Part shown: piece after piece, positions 1 to 9,013 of the stretch
How the letters are laid out: the number at the start of each line of letters is the position of its first letter
How positions within the stretch are numbered: the first letter of the stretch is position 1
Origin: Betaproteobacteria bacterium
GTDB lineage: Bacteria; Pseudomonadota; Gammaproteobacteria; Burkholderiales; SG8-39
Reading direction: 5' to 3'
Length of the DNA: 64,000 nucleotides
NCBI GenBank assembly: GCA_005881575.1
Contig: VBCA01000008.1
Location: 1 to 64,000 of the forward strand
Notes under the pieces: model-generated
The model's database searches: none
What the model was told of the DNA's origin: nothing
Seen by the model: the letters and a program-made list of their open reading frames with translations, nothing else
Made by a program: the position numbers and the translations under genes

Positions 1-1399
1 TCACGTTGTCGAAGATCTGAGCCATGCCGAAAATTCCGGAGCGGTGGCTGACGCCCAACCCGAAATAAGTCTCGCGCAATTCCTTCGACCCGAACAGATC
101 GCCGACGCTGACGTCGATGGTCGGGTCGACGTACTGCAGCAGCTTCGAGGTGTTGCGATTGCGCAGCGCCTGGTCCCTCGCCTCTACGAAGGGCACGCGT
201 TGCGCGTACGATAGGCCCCCGCCGAAGCCGATGCGCGTGCGCACGCGCCCGCTCCAGGGAAAGCCCCAGTAGAACGCCTTGAGATAGCCGTTGAGCTGCC
301 AGAAATCCGGCTGCAGCCCGCGCTCCTCGTGGCGCAGCAGCCCGGCGTACCAGGCGATCATCACCGGCCAGCCGTGCGGGCTCTCGATGAAGGGCCGCCC
401 GACCTCGAAGGAATCGACGCTCGTGCGGTCGTCCGTGCTGATCGACCTGCAGCGCAGCTCCATGATCGGCAGCAGGTTGCAGGGGCTCGAACGTCCGTGC
501 AGGACCTTGAAGGTGAGCGGGACGCCGTCGCGGGCGCCCTTGACCGGTGTCGGCGTGAATTCGTAGGCGAGGCCGCCGTAGGCGGCGAGCTGGACGCGGT
601 CCTCCACGATCGGGCTGCGGCGCACGCCGCTCGCCCAGAGCGTGGCGGACATGCCCGCGAAAAAATGCCAGGTGTCGCTGAGATCGTATCGCGCGTTCAC
701 ACCTACGCTTGCGTTCACGCCGGCCCCGGGCCGGTAGGCGGGACGGCCCGCTGCGGCCTCGGATGCGCTCACGCCGTAGTAGTAGCCGTTGAGCCGTGCG
801 TCGCGGGCGGACAGCATGAAGTACGGGGCGAACATCAGCCGCCCGCGCCACCACTCGATGGCGGCTCCGAGCCGCCCCTCGGTTCCGCCGGAATTGTTCG
901 ACACGTCGTGAAGGACCTCCACGAATCCATGGCCCCAATCGAAGCGCTGCTCGTAGCTCAGCCCGAAATCGGTTCCCGGAACGCGCGTGGACATTCCGGC
1001 GAGGCTCGCCGGGACACGCTCGACGGGAAAGCTCTCGAAGCGGTGCGAGAGGAAAACGGCCGCGCGCTTGCCGGACTCGAAGTCGAGCTTGAGCCCCGCG
1101 CGGTAGGTATGCAGGTAGAGGTGTTCCCCTTCGTAGAGGTACAGGGGCATGAGATCGATGCGCACCCCGTCCCCGCGATACGGCGATTGCTCGAAGCGCG
1201 TGACGATTCCCCAGCCGGCGCTGCCTTGCTCGGTGATGTCGGAGAGGAAGTCGCTCGTCGCGGCCGCCGGCGGGGCGGCGGTCGCGCTGAGGACTAGAGC
1301 GCAGGCGACGAAGACGCGCGGCAGGCGAGCGTGGCGAATGATGGGCCCGGATCGGGAGTCTGTGCGAAAAACGCCGCGGTATTCTAATATGAAAGCCAT
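1..1399 (-). CDS. MipA/OmpV-family outer-membrane protein (3' end missing)
   Basis: The minus strand is open from an ATG at 1399 to the window edge, about 466 codons, and the C-terminus lies outside. A hydrophobic signal-like stretch (VFVACALVLSATAA) is followed by beta-strand-rich sequence. The part around YYYGVSASEAAAGRPAY resembles the MipA/OmpV barrel family, which scaffolds murein enzymes or forms outer-membrane barrels. The second half (two cysteines, then GLGVSHRSGIFG) looks like further barrel strands. The ATG overlaps the start of the divergent gene at 1398 and gives an unusually long n-region, so the true start may be a non-ATG codon nearer 1339. The family call is by motif memory only. 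Confidence 0.65.
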   Translation of the reverse strand, partial: MAFILEYRGVFRTDSRSGPIIRHARLPRVFVACALVLSATAAPPAAATSDFLSDITEQGSAGWGIVTRFEQSPYRGDGVRIDLMPLYLYEGEHLYLHTYRAGLKLDFESGKRAAVFLSHRFESFPVERVPASLAGMSTRVPGTDFGLSYEQRFDWGHGFVEVLHDVSNNSGGTEGRLGAAIEWWRGRLMFAPYFMLSARDARLNGYYYGVSASEAAAGRPAYRPGAGVNASVGVNARYDLSDTWHFFAGMSATLWASGVRRSPIVEDRVQLAAYGGLAYEFTPTPVKGARDGVPLTFKVLHGRSSPCNLLPIMELRCRSISTDDRTSVDSFEVGRPFIESPHGWPVMIAWYAGLLRHEERGLQPDFWQLNGYLKAFYWGFPWSGRVRTRIGFGGGLSYAQRVPFVEARDQALRNRNTSKLLQYVDPTIDVSVGDLFGSKELRETYFGLGVSHRSGIFGMAQIFDNV

Positions 1400-2381
1400 G
1401 TCGAATCGCGGAAGGTCGCGCTGGTGCCGGACGGGTTTCGCCCTGGCCGCGTTGGCGGCGTTCTCCGCGGTAGCCGCCCAGGATTACCCGTCTCGCCTCG
1501 TGCGCGTGGTTGTTCCCTCCGCCCCGGGCGGCGGCTTCGATCTGGTGGGGCGCGTGCTCGCGCAGAAGTTGGGCGAACAGACGGGGCAGGCCTTCGTGGT
1601 CGAGAACCGCCCGGGCGCCGGCACCCTCGTCGGCACGCAATTCGTCGCGCGCTCCTCCCCCGACGGCTACAACCTCGTCGTCGGGGGACTTTCCAACATC
1701 GCGCTCAACATGGGCCTTTACAGGGAGCCCGGCTACGATGCGCTCGCCGACTTCACTTGCGCAGGCCTCGTGGTCAGCCATTCCTACACCCTGGTCGCGC
1801 GCAAGGACCTTCCGTTCGCGAGCCTCGCGGAGGTGATCGCGTTCGCGCGGGCGAATCCCGGCAAGCTCAACATCGGCACCAGCGGTCCCGGCACCGGCCA
1901 GTACATCGGCGCGGCCATCATCGCCGCGCTCACCGGCGTCGACATCGTCAAAGTGTCTTACAAGGGCGCGCAGCCGGTGTACCAGGACCTGCTCGCGGGC
2001 CGCGTGGATCTCTTCTACGACAATACGACCACCACCCGTCCCTACGTCGAGTCCGGGCAGGTCAAGGCGCTCGCGGTGTCGAGCCGCGAGCGCGCGCCGA
2101 ACATGCCGCAGCTTCCCACGCTCGCCGAAACCGGCGTGGTCGACCTGGAAATGGAGACCTGGTTCGGGCTGTTCGCGCCGGCGCGCACGCCGCGCGCCAT
2201 CGTCGAGCGCCTGCGCGCCGAGGTGGACCGCGCCACGCGCTCGGCCGAAGTGCGTTTGCGCCTGGAGATGGGCAGCGGCAGGAGCCTGCGCATCGCGCCC
2301 GCCGAGACCGAGGCGTTCGTACGCGCAGAGGTGGCCAAATGGACGGGGCTGCTTCGCAGAGCGGGAATCGAGCCCGAGTGA
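1398..2381 (+). CDS. Bug/TctC-family tripartite tricarboxylate-type binding protein
   Basis: This 327-residue periplasmic binding protein has a cleavable signal peptide ending near AVAAQ. The Bug-family features follow: DYPSRLVRVVVPSAPGG at the mature N-terminus, VVENRPGAGTLVGT, and a late PTLAETG segment. Bug proteins bind small carboxylates or similar ligands and deliver them to TctAB-type membrane subunits or act as sensors. No tctA or tctB lies nearby, so it is an orphan. An in-frame ATG at 1389 is an alternative start. The start overlaps that of the divergent outer-membrane gene, leaving no room for a separate promoter region. Confidence 0.88.
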   Translation: MSNRGRSRWCRTGFALAALAAFSAVAAQDYPSRLVRVVVPSAPGGGFDLVGRVLAQKLGEQTGQAFVVENRPGAGTLVGTQFVARSSPDGYNLVVGGLSNIALNMGLYREPGYDALADFTCAGLVVSHSYTLVARKDLPFASLAEVIAFARANPGKLNIGTSGPGTGQYIGAAIIAALTGVDIVKVSYKGAQPVYQDLLAGRVDLFYDNTTTTRPYVESGQVKALAVSSRERAPNMPQLPTLAETGVVDLEMETWFGLFAPARTPRAIVERLRAEVDRATRSAEVRLRLEMGSGRSLRIAPAETEAFVRAEVAKWTGLLRRAGIEPE

Positions 2382-2385
2382 ACGC

Positions 2386-2973
2386 ATGCCGGGTCTGGAG
2401 GATCAGCTCGCGATCTCCGCTCTCATGCAGGCGTGGGCGCTCGCGCGCGACACCGGAGACTGGGGCAAGCTGCGCGCGACCGCACACCCGGGGGCCGCAA
2501 TGACCACGACCTGGTTCGACGGGCGATTCGAGGATTTCGTCGAATCCTGCGAAGCTTCCTTCGCCAAGGGATCCCACTCGCAGCATTTCCTGGGCGGCAC
2601 CGCGGCGGAAATCAGGGGCGAGCGCGCGCTCGCGCAGACGCGCATGTCGATCAACCTGCGCTCGCGGCTCGACGGCGTCGAAGTCGACGCGGTGTGCAGC
2701 GGCCGCTTCTTCGACCGGGTGGAGAAGCGCGAGGGCGTGTGGCGAATCGCAAGGCGCTCGGTGATCTACGAGAAGGACCGCATCGACCCGGTCGATCCCA
2801 ATGCGAAGATCTCGCTCGACCCGGAGCTTCTCGCGCGCTTTCCCGAAGGCTACCGGCATCTCGCCTACCTGCAGACGAAGAACGGCGCGCACGTGAATCC
2901 GAACCTTCCGACCGCGCGCGGCGAGGCGCTCGAGAAGCTCGTCGCCGAGGCGAAGGCCTGGCTGGCAGCCTAA
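2386..2973 (+). CDS. SnoaL-like (NTF2-fold) protein
   Basis: The 195-residue protein has the layout of the SnoaL_4/NTF2-like family. An N-terminal helix (DQLAISALMQAWALARDTGDW) is followed by alternating strands and GRFFDRVEKREGVWRIARRS, a typical final strand pair in which a small hydrophobic cone holds a ligand. Members act as dehydratases, isomerases or hydroxylase-type enzymes on small organic molecules, and the substrate cannot be told here. It starts four bases after the Bug gene and precedes a dienelactone hydrolase, so the three probably form one catabolic operon. Confidence 0.72.
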   Translation: MPGLEDQLAISALMQAWALARDTGDWGKLRATAHPGAAMTTTWFDGRFEDFVESCEASFAKGSHSQHFLGGTAAEIRGERALAQTRMSINLRSRLDGVEVDAVCSGRFFDRVEKREGVWRIARRSVIYEKDRIDPVDPNAKISLDPELLARFPEGYRHLAYLQTKNGAHVNPNLPTARGEALEKLVAEAKAWLAA

Positions 2974-3003
2974 TTTCGCTTACCCACGAGGAGATTCCCG
3001 ATC

Positions 3004-3894
3004 ATGAACGAGCTGCAACGCTATCTGGTGGAGGAAGCGGTCGAGGACTACGAGGAGGGGCGCCTGTCGCGCCGCGAGGCGTTGAAGGCGATCGCCGGCA
3101 TCACGGGCGCCGCGCTCGCGGCGCAGATGCTCGAGGCGCGGGCGCAAGTCGCGCCGGCCGGAGAGGCCCCCGCGAGCTCGGCGCCGCTGGTCGCGCCCGA
3201 CGATCCCTCCATCGTCGCGGGAATCGCCGAATTTCCCGGGGAGGGCGTGCGCCTCGACGGATACCTCGCGCGGCCCGGGGGAACGGGACGCCACGCCATC
3301 GTGCTCGTCTGCCACGAGAACCGCGGCCTCACGCGCCACATCGAGGACGTCGCGCGGCGCGTCGCAAAGGCCGGCTACGTCGGGCTCGCCGTGGACCTGC
3401 TCTCGCGCGAAGGCGGGACCGCCAAGCACGATGTCGACGCGATTCCCGGGATCCTCGGCAAGGCGGCTCCCGCGCGCCACGTGCAGGATTTCAAGAGCGG
3501 CCTCGCGTATGCGAGATCGCTGCCTTGGGCGCGCGGAGACCGCGTCGGAATGACCGGCTTCTGCTTCGGCGGCGCCGTGACCTGGCGCGTCGCGGCGGGC
3601 GTGCCGGACTTGCGGGCCGCGGTGCCCTTCTACGGCGTTCCGGTGCAGGAGCCGGACGTTCCGGGAATCGGCGCGGCGGTGCTCGCGATCTACGGCGGGC
3701 TCGACGAGCGCATCAACCAGAATATTCCGGCGATCGAGGCGGCGATGGGCAAACACGGTAAGACCTTCCGCAAGATCGTCTACCCGAACGTGGACCACGC
3801 TTTCCACAACGATACCGGCGCGCGCTACAACGCCGCCGCGGCGAAGGCCGCGTGGGGCGAGGCGCTCGCGTGGTTCGCCAAATACCTGGGGTAG
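3004..3894 (+). CDS. Dienelactone hydrolase family protein, exported
   Basis: The 296-residue alpha/beta hydrolase carries the dienelactone hydrolase triad. The nucleophile is Cys187 in GMTGFCFGG, the acid is Asp234 in YGGLDERI, and the base is His265 in NVDHAFHND. The family opens lactone rings such as dienelactone in aromatic degradation. The N-terminus has LSRREALKAIAGITGAALAA, a twin-arginine-like leader that implies export, which is unusual for a cytoplasmic catabolic enzyme but seen in a subgroup. A ribosome-binding sequence (gaggag) precedes the ATG. It lies downstream of the SnoaL-like gene and upstream of an exported amidohydrolase. Confidence 0.85.
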   Translation: MNELQRYLVEEAVEDYEEGRLSRREALKAIAGITGAALAAQMLEARAQVAPAGEAPASSAPLVAPDDPSIVAGIAEFPGEGVRLDGYLARPGGTGRHAIVLVCHENRGLTRHIEDVARRVAKAGYVGLAVDLLSREGGTAKHDVDAIPGILGKAAPARHVQDFKSGLAYARSLPWARGDRVGMTGFCFGGAVTWRVAAGVPDLRAAVPFYGVPVQEPDVPGIGAAVLAIYGGLDERINQNIPAIEAAMGKHGKTFRKIVYPNVDHAFHNDTGARYNAAAAKAAWGEALAWFAKYLG

Positions 3895-3932
3895 AGAGTC
3901 ACGATGTCCGTCGTCGAGCGGAGGGAGGGAGC

Positions 3933-5900
3933 ATGGCACTGTGGAACGGATGCAAAGGTTTCGCTTGCAGTCATTCATCGTGCGGAGGAGCGCCGCGCCG
4001 GGCGATCGACTTCGGCCGGCGCGATTTCCTGATCGACGCGCTCGCGGCGACCGCGGGACTCACCGGGCTCGGCGGCTGCGCGGCGCCCGTCATGCAAGGG
4101 AGCAACCCGGCCGACACGATCCTCGTCAACGGGCGCATCGCGACGCTCAATCCAAAGGCGCCGGCAGCGAGCGCCCTCGCGATCCGCGGCGGTAATGTCG
4201 TCGCCGTCGGCTCAGCGGCCGAGATCGAAGGCCTGCGCGGCCCGGACACTCGGGTGATCGACGCGGGCGGGCGCACCGTCATCCCGGGCCTGAACGACGG
4301 GCACACCCACTTCATCCGGGGCGGTCTGACTTACACCAACGAAGTGCGCTGGGACGGCGTGCCTTCGCTCGCCGAAGCCCTGCGCCGCGTGCGCGAGCAG
4401 GCGCAGCGCACGCCCGCGCCGCACTGGGTGCAGGTGATCGGCGGCTGGACCTGGGCGCAGTTCGCGGAAGCGCGCCACCCGACGCTCGAGGAGATCAACG
4501 CGGCGACGGGCGACACGCCGTGCATGATCATGCACCTCTACGACCGCGCCTGGCTCAACCGCGCCGGGATCCGCGCGCTCGGCTGGACGAAGGACACGCC
4601 CAACATGTTCGGCGGCGCGATCGAGCGCGACGCTTCGGGCAGTCCCACGGGCCTGGTGATGTCGACGACGAGCCTCGCGAGCCTGGTCTCGGTGTGGCTG
4701 CGCATCCCGAGGCTTTCTCCGGAGGACCAGATTCTCTCGACGCGCCACTTCATGCGCGAGCACAACCGGCTGGGCGTCACCAGCGTGATCGACGCGGGCG
4801 GCGGCGGCCAGAATTATCCGGACAACTACGCCGCGATCGCGAAGCTCGCCGCGGACGGGCAGATGACGCTGCGGATCGGCTACACGCTGTTCGCGCAGGC
4901 GCCCGGCAAGGAGCTGGAGAACTACACGGCCTGGGCCAAGCTCGTGAAGCTCGGCCAGGGAACGGACTACTACCGCATGATCGGAACGGGCGAATACATT
5001 CTCTACGCGGCGGGGGACGTCGCCAATTTCGCCAAGGACTATCCGGTGCCGCCAGCGGGCGTCATGGAGAAGAACCTCTCCGCCGTCGTGAAGTTCATCG
5101 TCGGGCAGGGCTGGCCGTTCCGCCAGCACACCACCTTCGACGCGTCGGCGAGCCGCGTGCTCGACGTGCTCGAGCAGGTGAACCGCGAGATGCCGCTTAA
5201 GAATCTGCGTTGGGGGCTCGATCACTGCGAGGGGCTCAAGCCTGCGACCCTCGAGCGGCTCGCGGCCCTGGGCGGCTCGATCGACATCCAGAATCGCATG
5301 TCGCTCGACGGCGAGGCCTTCCTCAAGAAATACGGGGCGCAGGCCGCCGCCGACGCACCGCCCGTCGCGCGCATTCGCGAGATGGGGATTCCTCTCGCCT
5401 GCGGCACCGACGGCAACCGCGCGACCAGTTACAATCCCTGGATCGGCCTGCACTGGCTGGTGAGCGGCAAGACCCTGGGCGGCGCGAAGCTGCAGGGCGA
5501 CCGGAACCTTCTCGACCGCACTGAGGCGCTGCGCTTGTATACGGCGGGAGGCGCCTGGGTCTCGGGCGAGGAAGGCAGGAAGGGCACGCTGGAAGCCGGG
5601 AAGTTCGCCGACCTCGCGATCCTCTCCGCCGATTACTTCAACGTCCCGGAGGAGCGGATCAAGGACATCGAGTCGCTCCTCACCATGGTCGGCGGGAAGG
5701 TCGTGTACGGCGCGGGTTCTTATTCGCGCCTCGCGCCGCCGCTGCCGCCAGTCGCGCAGGACTGGCTGCCGGTGCGGGAATACGGCGAGTACTACAAGCG
5801 CGGGCTCGAGGATGCGCAGAACCTCGCGCGGGCGCTCGCGAGGCCGCAGCTGATCGGCGACGGAGGCTGGGGAGAGGCTTGCGGTTGCGGGGCGATTTGA
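3933..5900 (+). CDS. Tat-exported amidohydrolase, YtcJ-like
   Basis: The protein has 655 residues. Near the N-terminus are a twin-arginine motif (RRDFL, 29-33) and a possible lipobox ending at Cys49 (GLGGC), so it is probably an exported, lipid-anchored enzyme. The amidohydrolase_3 fold is shown by GLNDGHTHF (metal-binding HxH at 124-126), a later RQHTTFD, DHCEGL and ACGTDGNRAT, and a C-terminal beta-sandwich segment (GTLEAGKFADLAILS). YtcJ-like enzymes hydrolyse amide or ester bonds in small molecules, and the substrate is unknown. The ATG at 3933 was chosen over upstream starts because gagggaggga lies directly before it. Confidence 0.87.
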   Translation: MALWNGCKGFACSHSSCGGAPRRAIDFGRRDFLIDALAATAGLTGLGGCAAPVMQGSNPADTILVNGRIATLNPKAPAASALAIRGGNVVAVGSAAEIEGLRGPDTRVIDAGGRTVIPGLNDGHTHFIRGGLTYTNEVRWDGVPSLAEALRRVREQAQRTPAPHWVQVIGGWTWAQFAEARHPTLEEINAATGDTPCMIMHLYDRAWLNRAGIRALGWTKDTPNMFGGAIERDASGSPTGLVMSTTSLASLVSVWLRIPRLSPEDQILSTRHFMREHNRLGVTSVIDAGGGGQNYPDNYAAIAKLAADGQMTLRIGYTLFAQAPGKELENYTAWAKLVKLGQGTDYYRMIGTGEYILYAAGDVANFAKDYPVPPAGVMEKNLSAVVKFIVGQGWPFRQHTTFDASASRVLDVLEQVNREMPLKNLRWGLDHCEGLKPATLERLAALGGSIDIQNRMSLDGEAFLKKYGAQAAADAPPVARIREMGIPLACGTDGNRATSYNPWIGLHWLVSGKTLGGAKLQGDRNLLDRTEALRLYTAGGAWVSGEEGRKGTLEAGKFADLAILSADYFNVPEERIKDIESLLTMVGGKVVYGAGSYSRLAPPLPPVAQDWLPVREYGEYYKRGLEDAQNLARALARPQLIGDGGWGEACGCGAI

Positions 5901-5931
5901 GCGCGGCGCTCAGCGGCAGGGTTGGACTGCG

Positions 5932-6117
5932 TCATGGCCGCGGTACCCCAAGATCTTTGCAGATCTTTCTAGCCAGATGGTCGTTTATTTCGTTGTGGCG
6001 TGGAACGGCACTGCGCTTGTTCTGAGATGGGTTATGCCACCAAGAGTGGTTGCCACCTTCTCGAAGAAGCGAGCAACCATGAGACGAGAGGTGCCGCAGC
6101 AAATCGCGGCGCTTCAT
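5932..6117 (-). CDS. hicA: HicA-family mRNA interferase toxin
   Basis: This 61-residue protein matches the compact HicA double-stranded-RNA-binding-like toxin. It has an N-terminal KRRDLLRHLSSHG helix, LLREGGNHSWW with the expected catalytic His, then SAVPRHNEI and a final helix. HicA toxins cleave mRNA when freed from HicB. The start overlaps the hicB stop by four bases (ATGA), which couples translation. The GC content is lower than in the flanking genes, consistent with acquisition. Confidence 0.88.
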   Translation of the reverse strand: MKRRDLLRHLSSHGCSLLREGGNHSWWHNPSQNKRSAVPRHNEINDHLARKICKDLGVPRP

Positions 6118-6326
6118 ACCGCGATCTTGAGCTCTTCATAGTCCTTTCCGGCTGCCTTCCTGGCGTCCGCGCGGTTCATCTCCAGCGCTTCCCCCAGGGT
6201 TATTCGAAGTGATTCGAGCAAATCGTCGCGCGTGCGCTCTTGACAGTTGACACCGGGGACTTCTTCAATCCAGCCGATCCACCATTGACCGTCCTGTTTC
6301 ACTACAGCCGTGTAGGCCGGGTTCAT
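6114..6326 (-). CDS. hicB: HicB-family antitoxin
   Basis: The 70-residue protein has the partial RNase-H-like HicB fold: YTAVVKQDGQWWIGWIEEVPGVNCQERTRDD followed by one long helix. It lacks an obvious C-terminal DNA-binding domain. It should neutralise HicA by direct binding. The ATG at 6326 was chosen because ggaggt stands eight bases upstream; a TTG at 6347 would add seven residues without a better site. The order antitoxin then toxin is the less common one for hicAB loci, many of which place the toxin first. Confidence 0.85.
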   Translation of the reverse strand: MNPAYTAVVKQDGQWWIGWIEEVPGVNCQERTRDDLLESLRITLGEALEMNRADARKAAGKDYEELKIAV

Positions 6327-6399
6327 GTTGATACCTCCAAAAACCAATTGTACCTCGGCGATGGATTTGACTATTCAGCCGGAGCGCTGTGTGCGTTCC

Positions 6400-7362
6400 T
6401 CAATCCAGCTTCGCGCCGCTCTCTTTCACGAGCTTTGCGCACTTGGCGAGGTCGGCGAGCATGAATTGACGGAACTCCTCAGGCGAGCTTCCGACGGGCT
6501 CCGATCCGTCCGCCACGATGCGCTCGCGCACGTCGGGCCGGTTGAGGACTTTGACGAACTCGTCGTGAAGGCGCGCGACGATGGGCGCGGGCAGGCCCGC
6601 GGGCCCGATCACGCCGTACCAGCCGACGAATTCGAATCCGGGCAGCTCTTCCGCCACCGCGGGCAGGTCGGGCAGGGCAGCGAGGCGCTTGGGCGCTGTG
6701 ACCGCGAGCCCGCGCAGCTTGCCCGCGCGCACCTGGACTTGCGCCGGCTGGATGCCCGAGAAATTGAAGTGGTATTGCCCGGCAATCAAATCCATGAGGG
6801 CCGGCCCGGCGCCCTTGTACGGGATGTGCTCGGCCTTCACGCCGGTCATCACCTTGTAGAGCTCGCCCGCGAGATGCCCGCCGGTGCCGATGCCTGCCGA
6901 GCCGAAGTTCAGCGCTCCTTTGTAGCTCTTCGTCCAGTCGATGAACTCCCTGAGGTTCGCCACCGGCGTCGCCGGGTTCACGACCAGCATCAGTCCTGCG
7001 CTGGTGAGCTGCGTGATCGGCGTGAAGCTGTTCACCGGGTGATACGGCAGCTTCGGGTTCAGCGCCGCGTTGACGGTGTGCTGGTGGTAGGCGAGGAGCA
7101 GCGTATAGCCGTCGGGCGGCGCGTTCGCCGTCAGCTCGCCGGCGATCACGCCGGACGCGCTCGCGCGGTTGTCCACCACGACCGGCTGCTTGAGGGATTC
7201 GGTGAGATGGACTGCGAAAATGCGCGCGAGGATGTCGGACGTGCCGCCCTGCGCGGCGGCGGTGATAAAGCGGATCGGGCGGGTGGGGTAGTCCTGCGCC
7301 GGGACCGGAGCGGCGCAGGCGAGCCCCAGAGGAAGGAGAAGGGCGCGAGCGAAGCCGTTCAT
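6400..7362 (-). CDS. Bug/TctC-family binding protein
   Basis: The protein has 320 residues with a signal peptide (LLLPLGLACAAPVPAQ). The Bug hallmark DYPTRPIRFITAAAQGGTSD is followed by VVVDNRASASGVIAGE and late IPYKGAGPALMDLIAGQ and LPAVAEELPGFE segments. It is a periplasmic ligand receptor for a small, probably carboxylated, compound. No cognate TctAB genes are present. The gene starts two bases after the stop of the upstream beta-barrel gene on the same strand, so the pair is probably co-transcribed, which could link passage through the outer membrane with periplasmic capture. Confidence 0.88.
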   Translation of the reverse strand: MNGFARALLLPLGLACAAPVPAQDYPTRPIRFITAAAQGGTSDILARIFAVHLTESLKQPVVVDNRASASGVIAGELTANAPPDGYTLLLAYHQHTVNAALNPKLPYHPVNSFTPITQLTSAGLMLVVNPATPVANLREFIDWTKSYKGALNFGSAGIGTGGHLAGELYKVMTGVKAEHIPYKGAGPALMDLIAGQYHFNFSGIQPAQVQVRAGKLRGLAVTAPKRLAALPDLPAVAEELPGFEFVGWYGVIGPAGLPAPIVARLHDEFVKVLNRPDVRERIVADGSEPVGSSPEEFRQFMLADLAKCAKLVKESGAKLD

Positions 7363-7364
7363 TG

Positions 7365-7958
7365 TCAGAATCTCACGACCAGGTTCGCTCCGATGAGATC
7401 GATGTCGCCTTGGCCGCCGTTGCTGTTCGGGTCACCCACGTTCTTGTAGCGCTGCCACTCGAATCGCACGGCGGTGTTGCGGGTGAAATCGTATTTCATC
7501 CCGAGACCGTATGTCAGATCGCTTCCCGAGGAGCTCGACGATCCCACGGTGCCCGTTCCGTCATGGAAGTTCTGGTTCCAAGCGAAGACGCCGACTCGTC
7601 CGAGAAAGGAAAAGTGCCGGTCCAGCGGGAGCATTCCGATACCAGTGAATTCGACGCCCGTGGCTCCTATGCGCTGGGTGCCGAAACCGGCAAAATGCGC
7701 TCTCGCTTCCCCGAGATCAGTGTAACCGAATTCGAAGGCCGCGAATCGGTTGAATTGATATCCGCCGAAGATCTTCACTCCGGTATCCGTGTCGCGGCAA
7801 GAGTCGGGCGCCGATATACCGTCGCATGCACCGCGGAAATCGGACTGGCCGAGACCGACGCCGAAATACGGACCGAAGGCCTGTGCGAGTGCGGGCATCG
7901 GAAGAGCGAGAAGCGCCACGAAGGGAGCGGCGAGCAAAATCCTGGAATGCAAGCTCAT
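7365..7958 (-). CDS. Small outer-membrane beta-barrel protein, OmpA/OmpX-like
   Basis: The 197-residue protein has a clear signal peptide ending at ALAQA. Alternating amphipathic strands follow (YFGVGLGQSDF, VKIFGGYQFNRFAAFEFGYTDLG, LTYGLGMKYDF) and the last residue is Phe, the usual C-terminal signature for outer-membrane insertion by the BAM complex. This is the porin_OmpA-like eight-strand barrel class. A CDGISAPDSC loop may form a disulfide. The gene is followed after two bases by a Bug binding protein. The ligand or role is unknown. Confidence 0.8.
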   Translation of the reverse strand: MSLHSRILLAAPFVALLALPMPALAQAFGPYFGVGLGQSDFRGACDGISAPDSCRDTDTGVKIFGGYQFNRFAAFEFGYTDLGEARAHFAGFGTQRIGATGVEFTGIGMLPLDRHFSFLGRVGVFAWNQNFHDGTGTVGSSSSSGSDLTYGLGMKYDFTRNTAVRFEWQRYKNVGDPNSNGGQGDIDLIGANLVVRF

Positions 7959-8031
7959 GGTTTCCTTTCGTTCGGGAAAGTGGCGCAGGATACCCGATCG
8001 CCGAGCTTACAAAGGTTACCGTCTGTAACGG

Positions 8032-8994
8032 CTATTCCAGCTTCAGATGCGTGCTCTTGACGAGATTCTTCCACTTCTCGATGTCGGCGTGGAAGAATTT
8101 TATGAAGTTCGCCTGGTTGTCCTCGAAGAGCGCGACGCCGACTTTCGCCAGATTCGCGCGCGTCTCGGGCTGCTTGAGCGCGCTCTCGACATCGCGCGCG
8201 ATGCGCGCTCCTAGCTCGGGCGAAATGGAAACGGGGGCGAAGAAGCCCTGCCACAGTGTCGCCTCGTACTGAGGCAGGCCCTGCTCGGCGATGGTCGGCA
8301 CGTTCGGTGCGGCGGGGTAGCGCTGCTTGCTCGTGACGCCGAGCGCGCGCGCCCGCCCCGAATTTGCGAGCGGCAGGCCCACCGGCATGCCGGCGAAATA
8401 ATAGGCGACGCGCCCCGGAATCACGTCCTGCACGGCCGGCGCTCCGCCTTTGTAGGGAACGTGGATGGCGGTGATTCCGGCCATCATGTTGAACAGCTCT
8501 CCGCAGAGGTGGTCGGAGTTGCCGACCCCGGAGGAGGCAAAGGTCAGCTTGCCGGGCTCGGCCTTCGCGCGCGCGATCAGCTCCTGCACGTTCTTCGCGG
8601 GAAAATCGGGGCCCACGATCAGGATATGGGGCGTCGCCGCCACCGGGGCGAGCGGCATCAGGTCCCGCTCGGCGCTGTACGGCAGGTTCGGAACTGCGGC
8701 GGCGCTGATGGCGAGGCCGTTTTGCGCGAAGAGCAGAGTGTAGCCGTCGCCCGGCGATTTCGCCGCCGCCTCGGCGGCGACGTTGCCCGCCGCGCCGCCG
8801 CGGTTCTCGACGATGACCGTCTGCTTCCAGTAGGCGCCGAGGCGGTCCGCCATCACGCGCCCGACGATGTCGGTCGAGCTTCCCGCAGCGTAGCCGATCA
8901 GTAGGCGTACGGGGCGGACGGGATACTGCTGGGCGTGCGTTGCGAACGTAGCCGCAAGCGTGCAGAGGGTAGCGATACTACGGCGAAACATCAT
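8032..8994 (-). CDS. Bug/TctC-family binding protein
   Basis: This is the third Bug protein in the window, 320 residues from the ATG at 8994. It has a short signal peptide (LCTLAATFATHAQ), then QYPVRPVRLLIGYAAGSSTD, VIVENRGGAAGNVAAEA and IHVPYKGGAPAVQDVIPG. The ATG at 8994 follows ttggaga by six bases, so the longer upstream reading to 9084 is not needed. It should bind a small anionic ligand in the periplasm. It lacks neighbouring TctAB genes, as do the other two copies, which share only family-level similarity with it. Confidence 0.88.
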   Translation of the reverse strand: MMFRRSIATLCTLAATFATHAQQYPVRPVRLLIGYAAGSSTDIVGRVMADRLGAYWKQTVIVENRGGAAGNVAAEAAAKSPGDGYTLLFAQNGLAISAAAVPNLPYSAERDLMPLAPVAATPHILIVGPDFPAKNVQELIARAKAEPGKLTFASSGVGNSDHLCGELFNMMAGITAIHVPYKGGAPAVQDVIPGRVAYYFAGMPVGLPLANSGRARALGVTSKQRYPAAPNVPTIAEQGLPQYEATLWQGFFAPVSISPELGARIARDVESALKQPETRANLAKVGVALFEDNQANFIKFFHADIEKWKNLVKSTHLKLE

Positions 8995-9013
8995 GTGATT
9001 TCTCCAAAAAACC

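Noticed and set aside
1149-1388. Longer reading of the Bug gene upstream of 1389
   Set aside because: The upstream part is the antisense of the MipA-like gene; a signal peptide begins only after the ATGs at 1389/1398.
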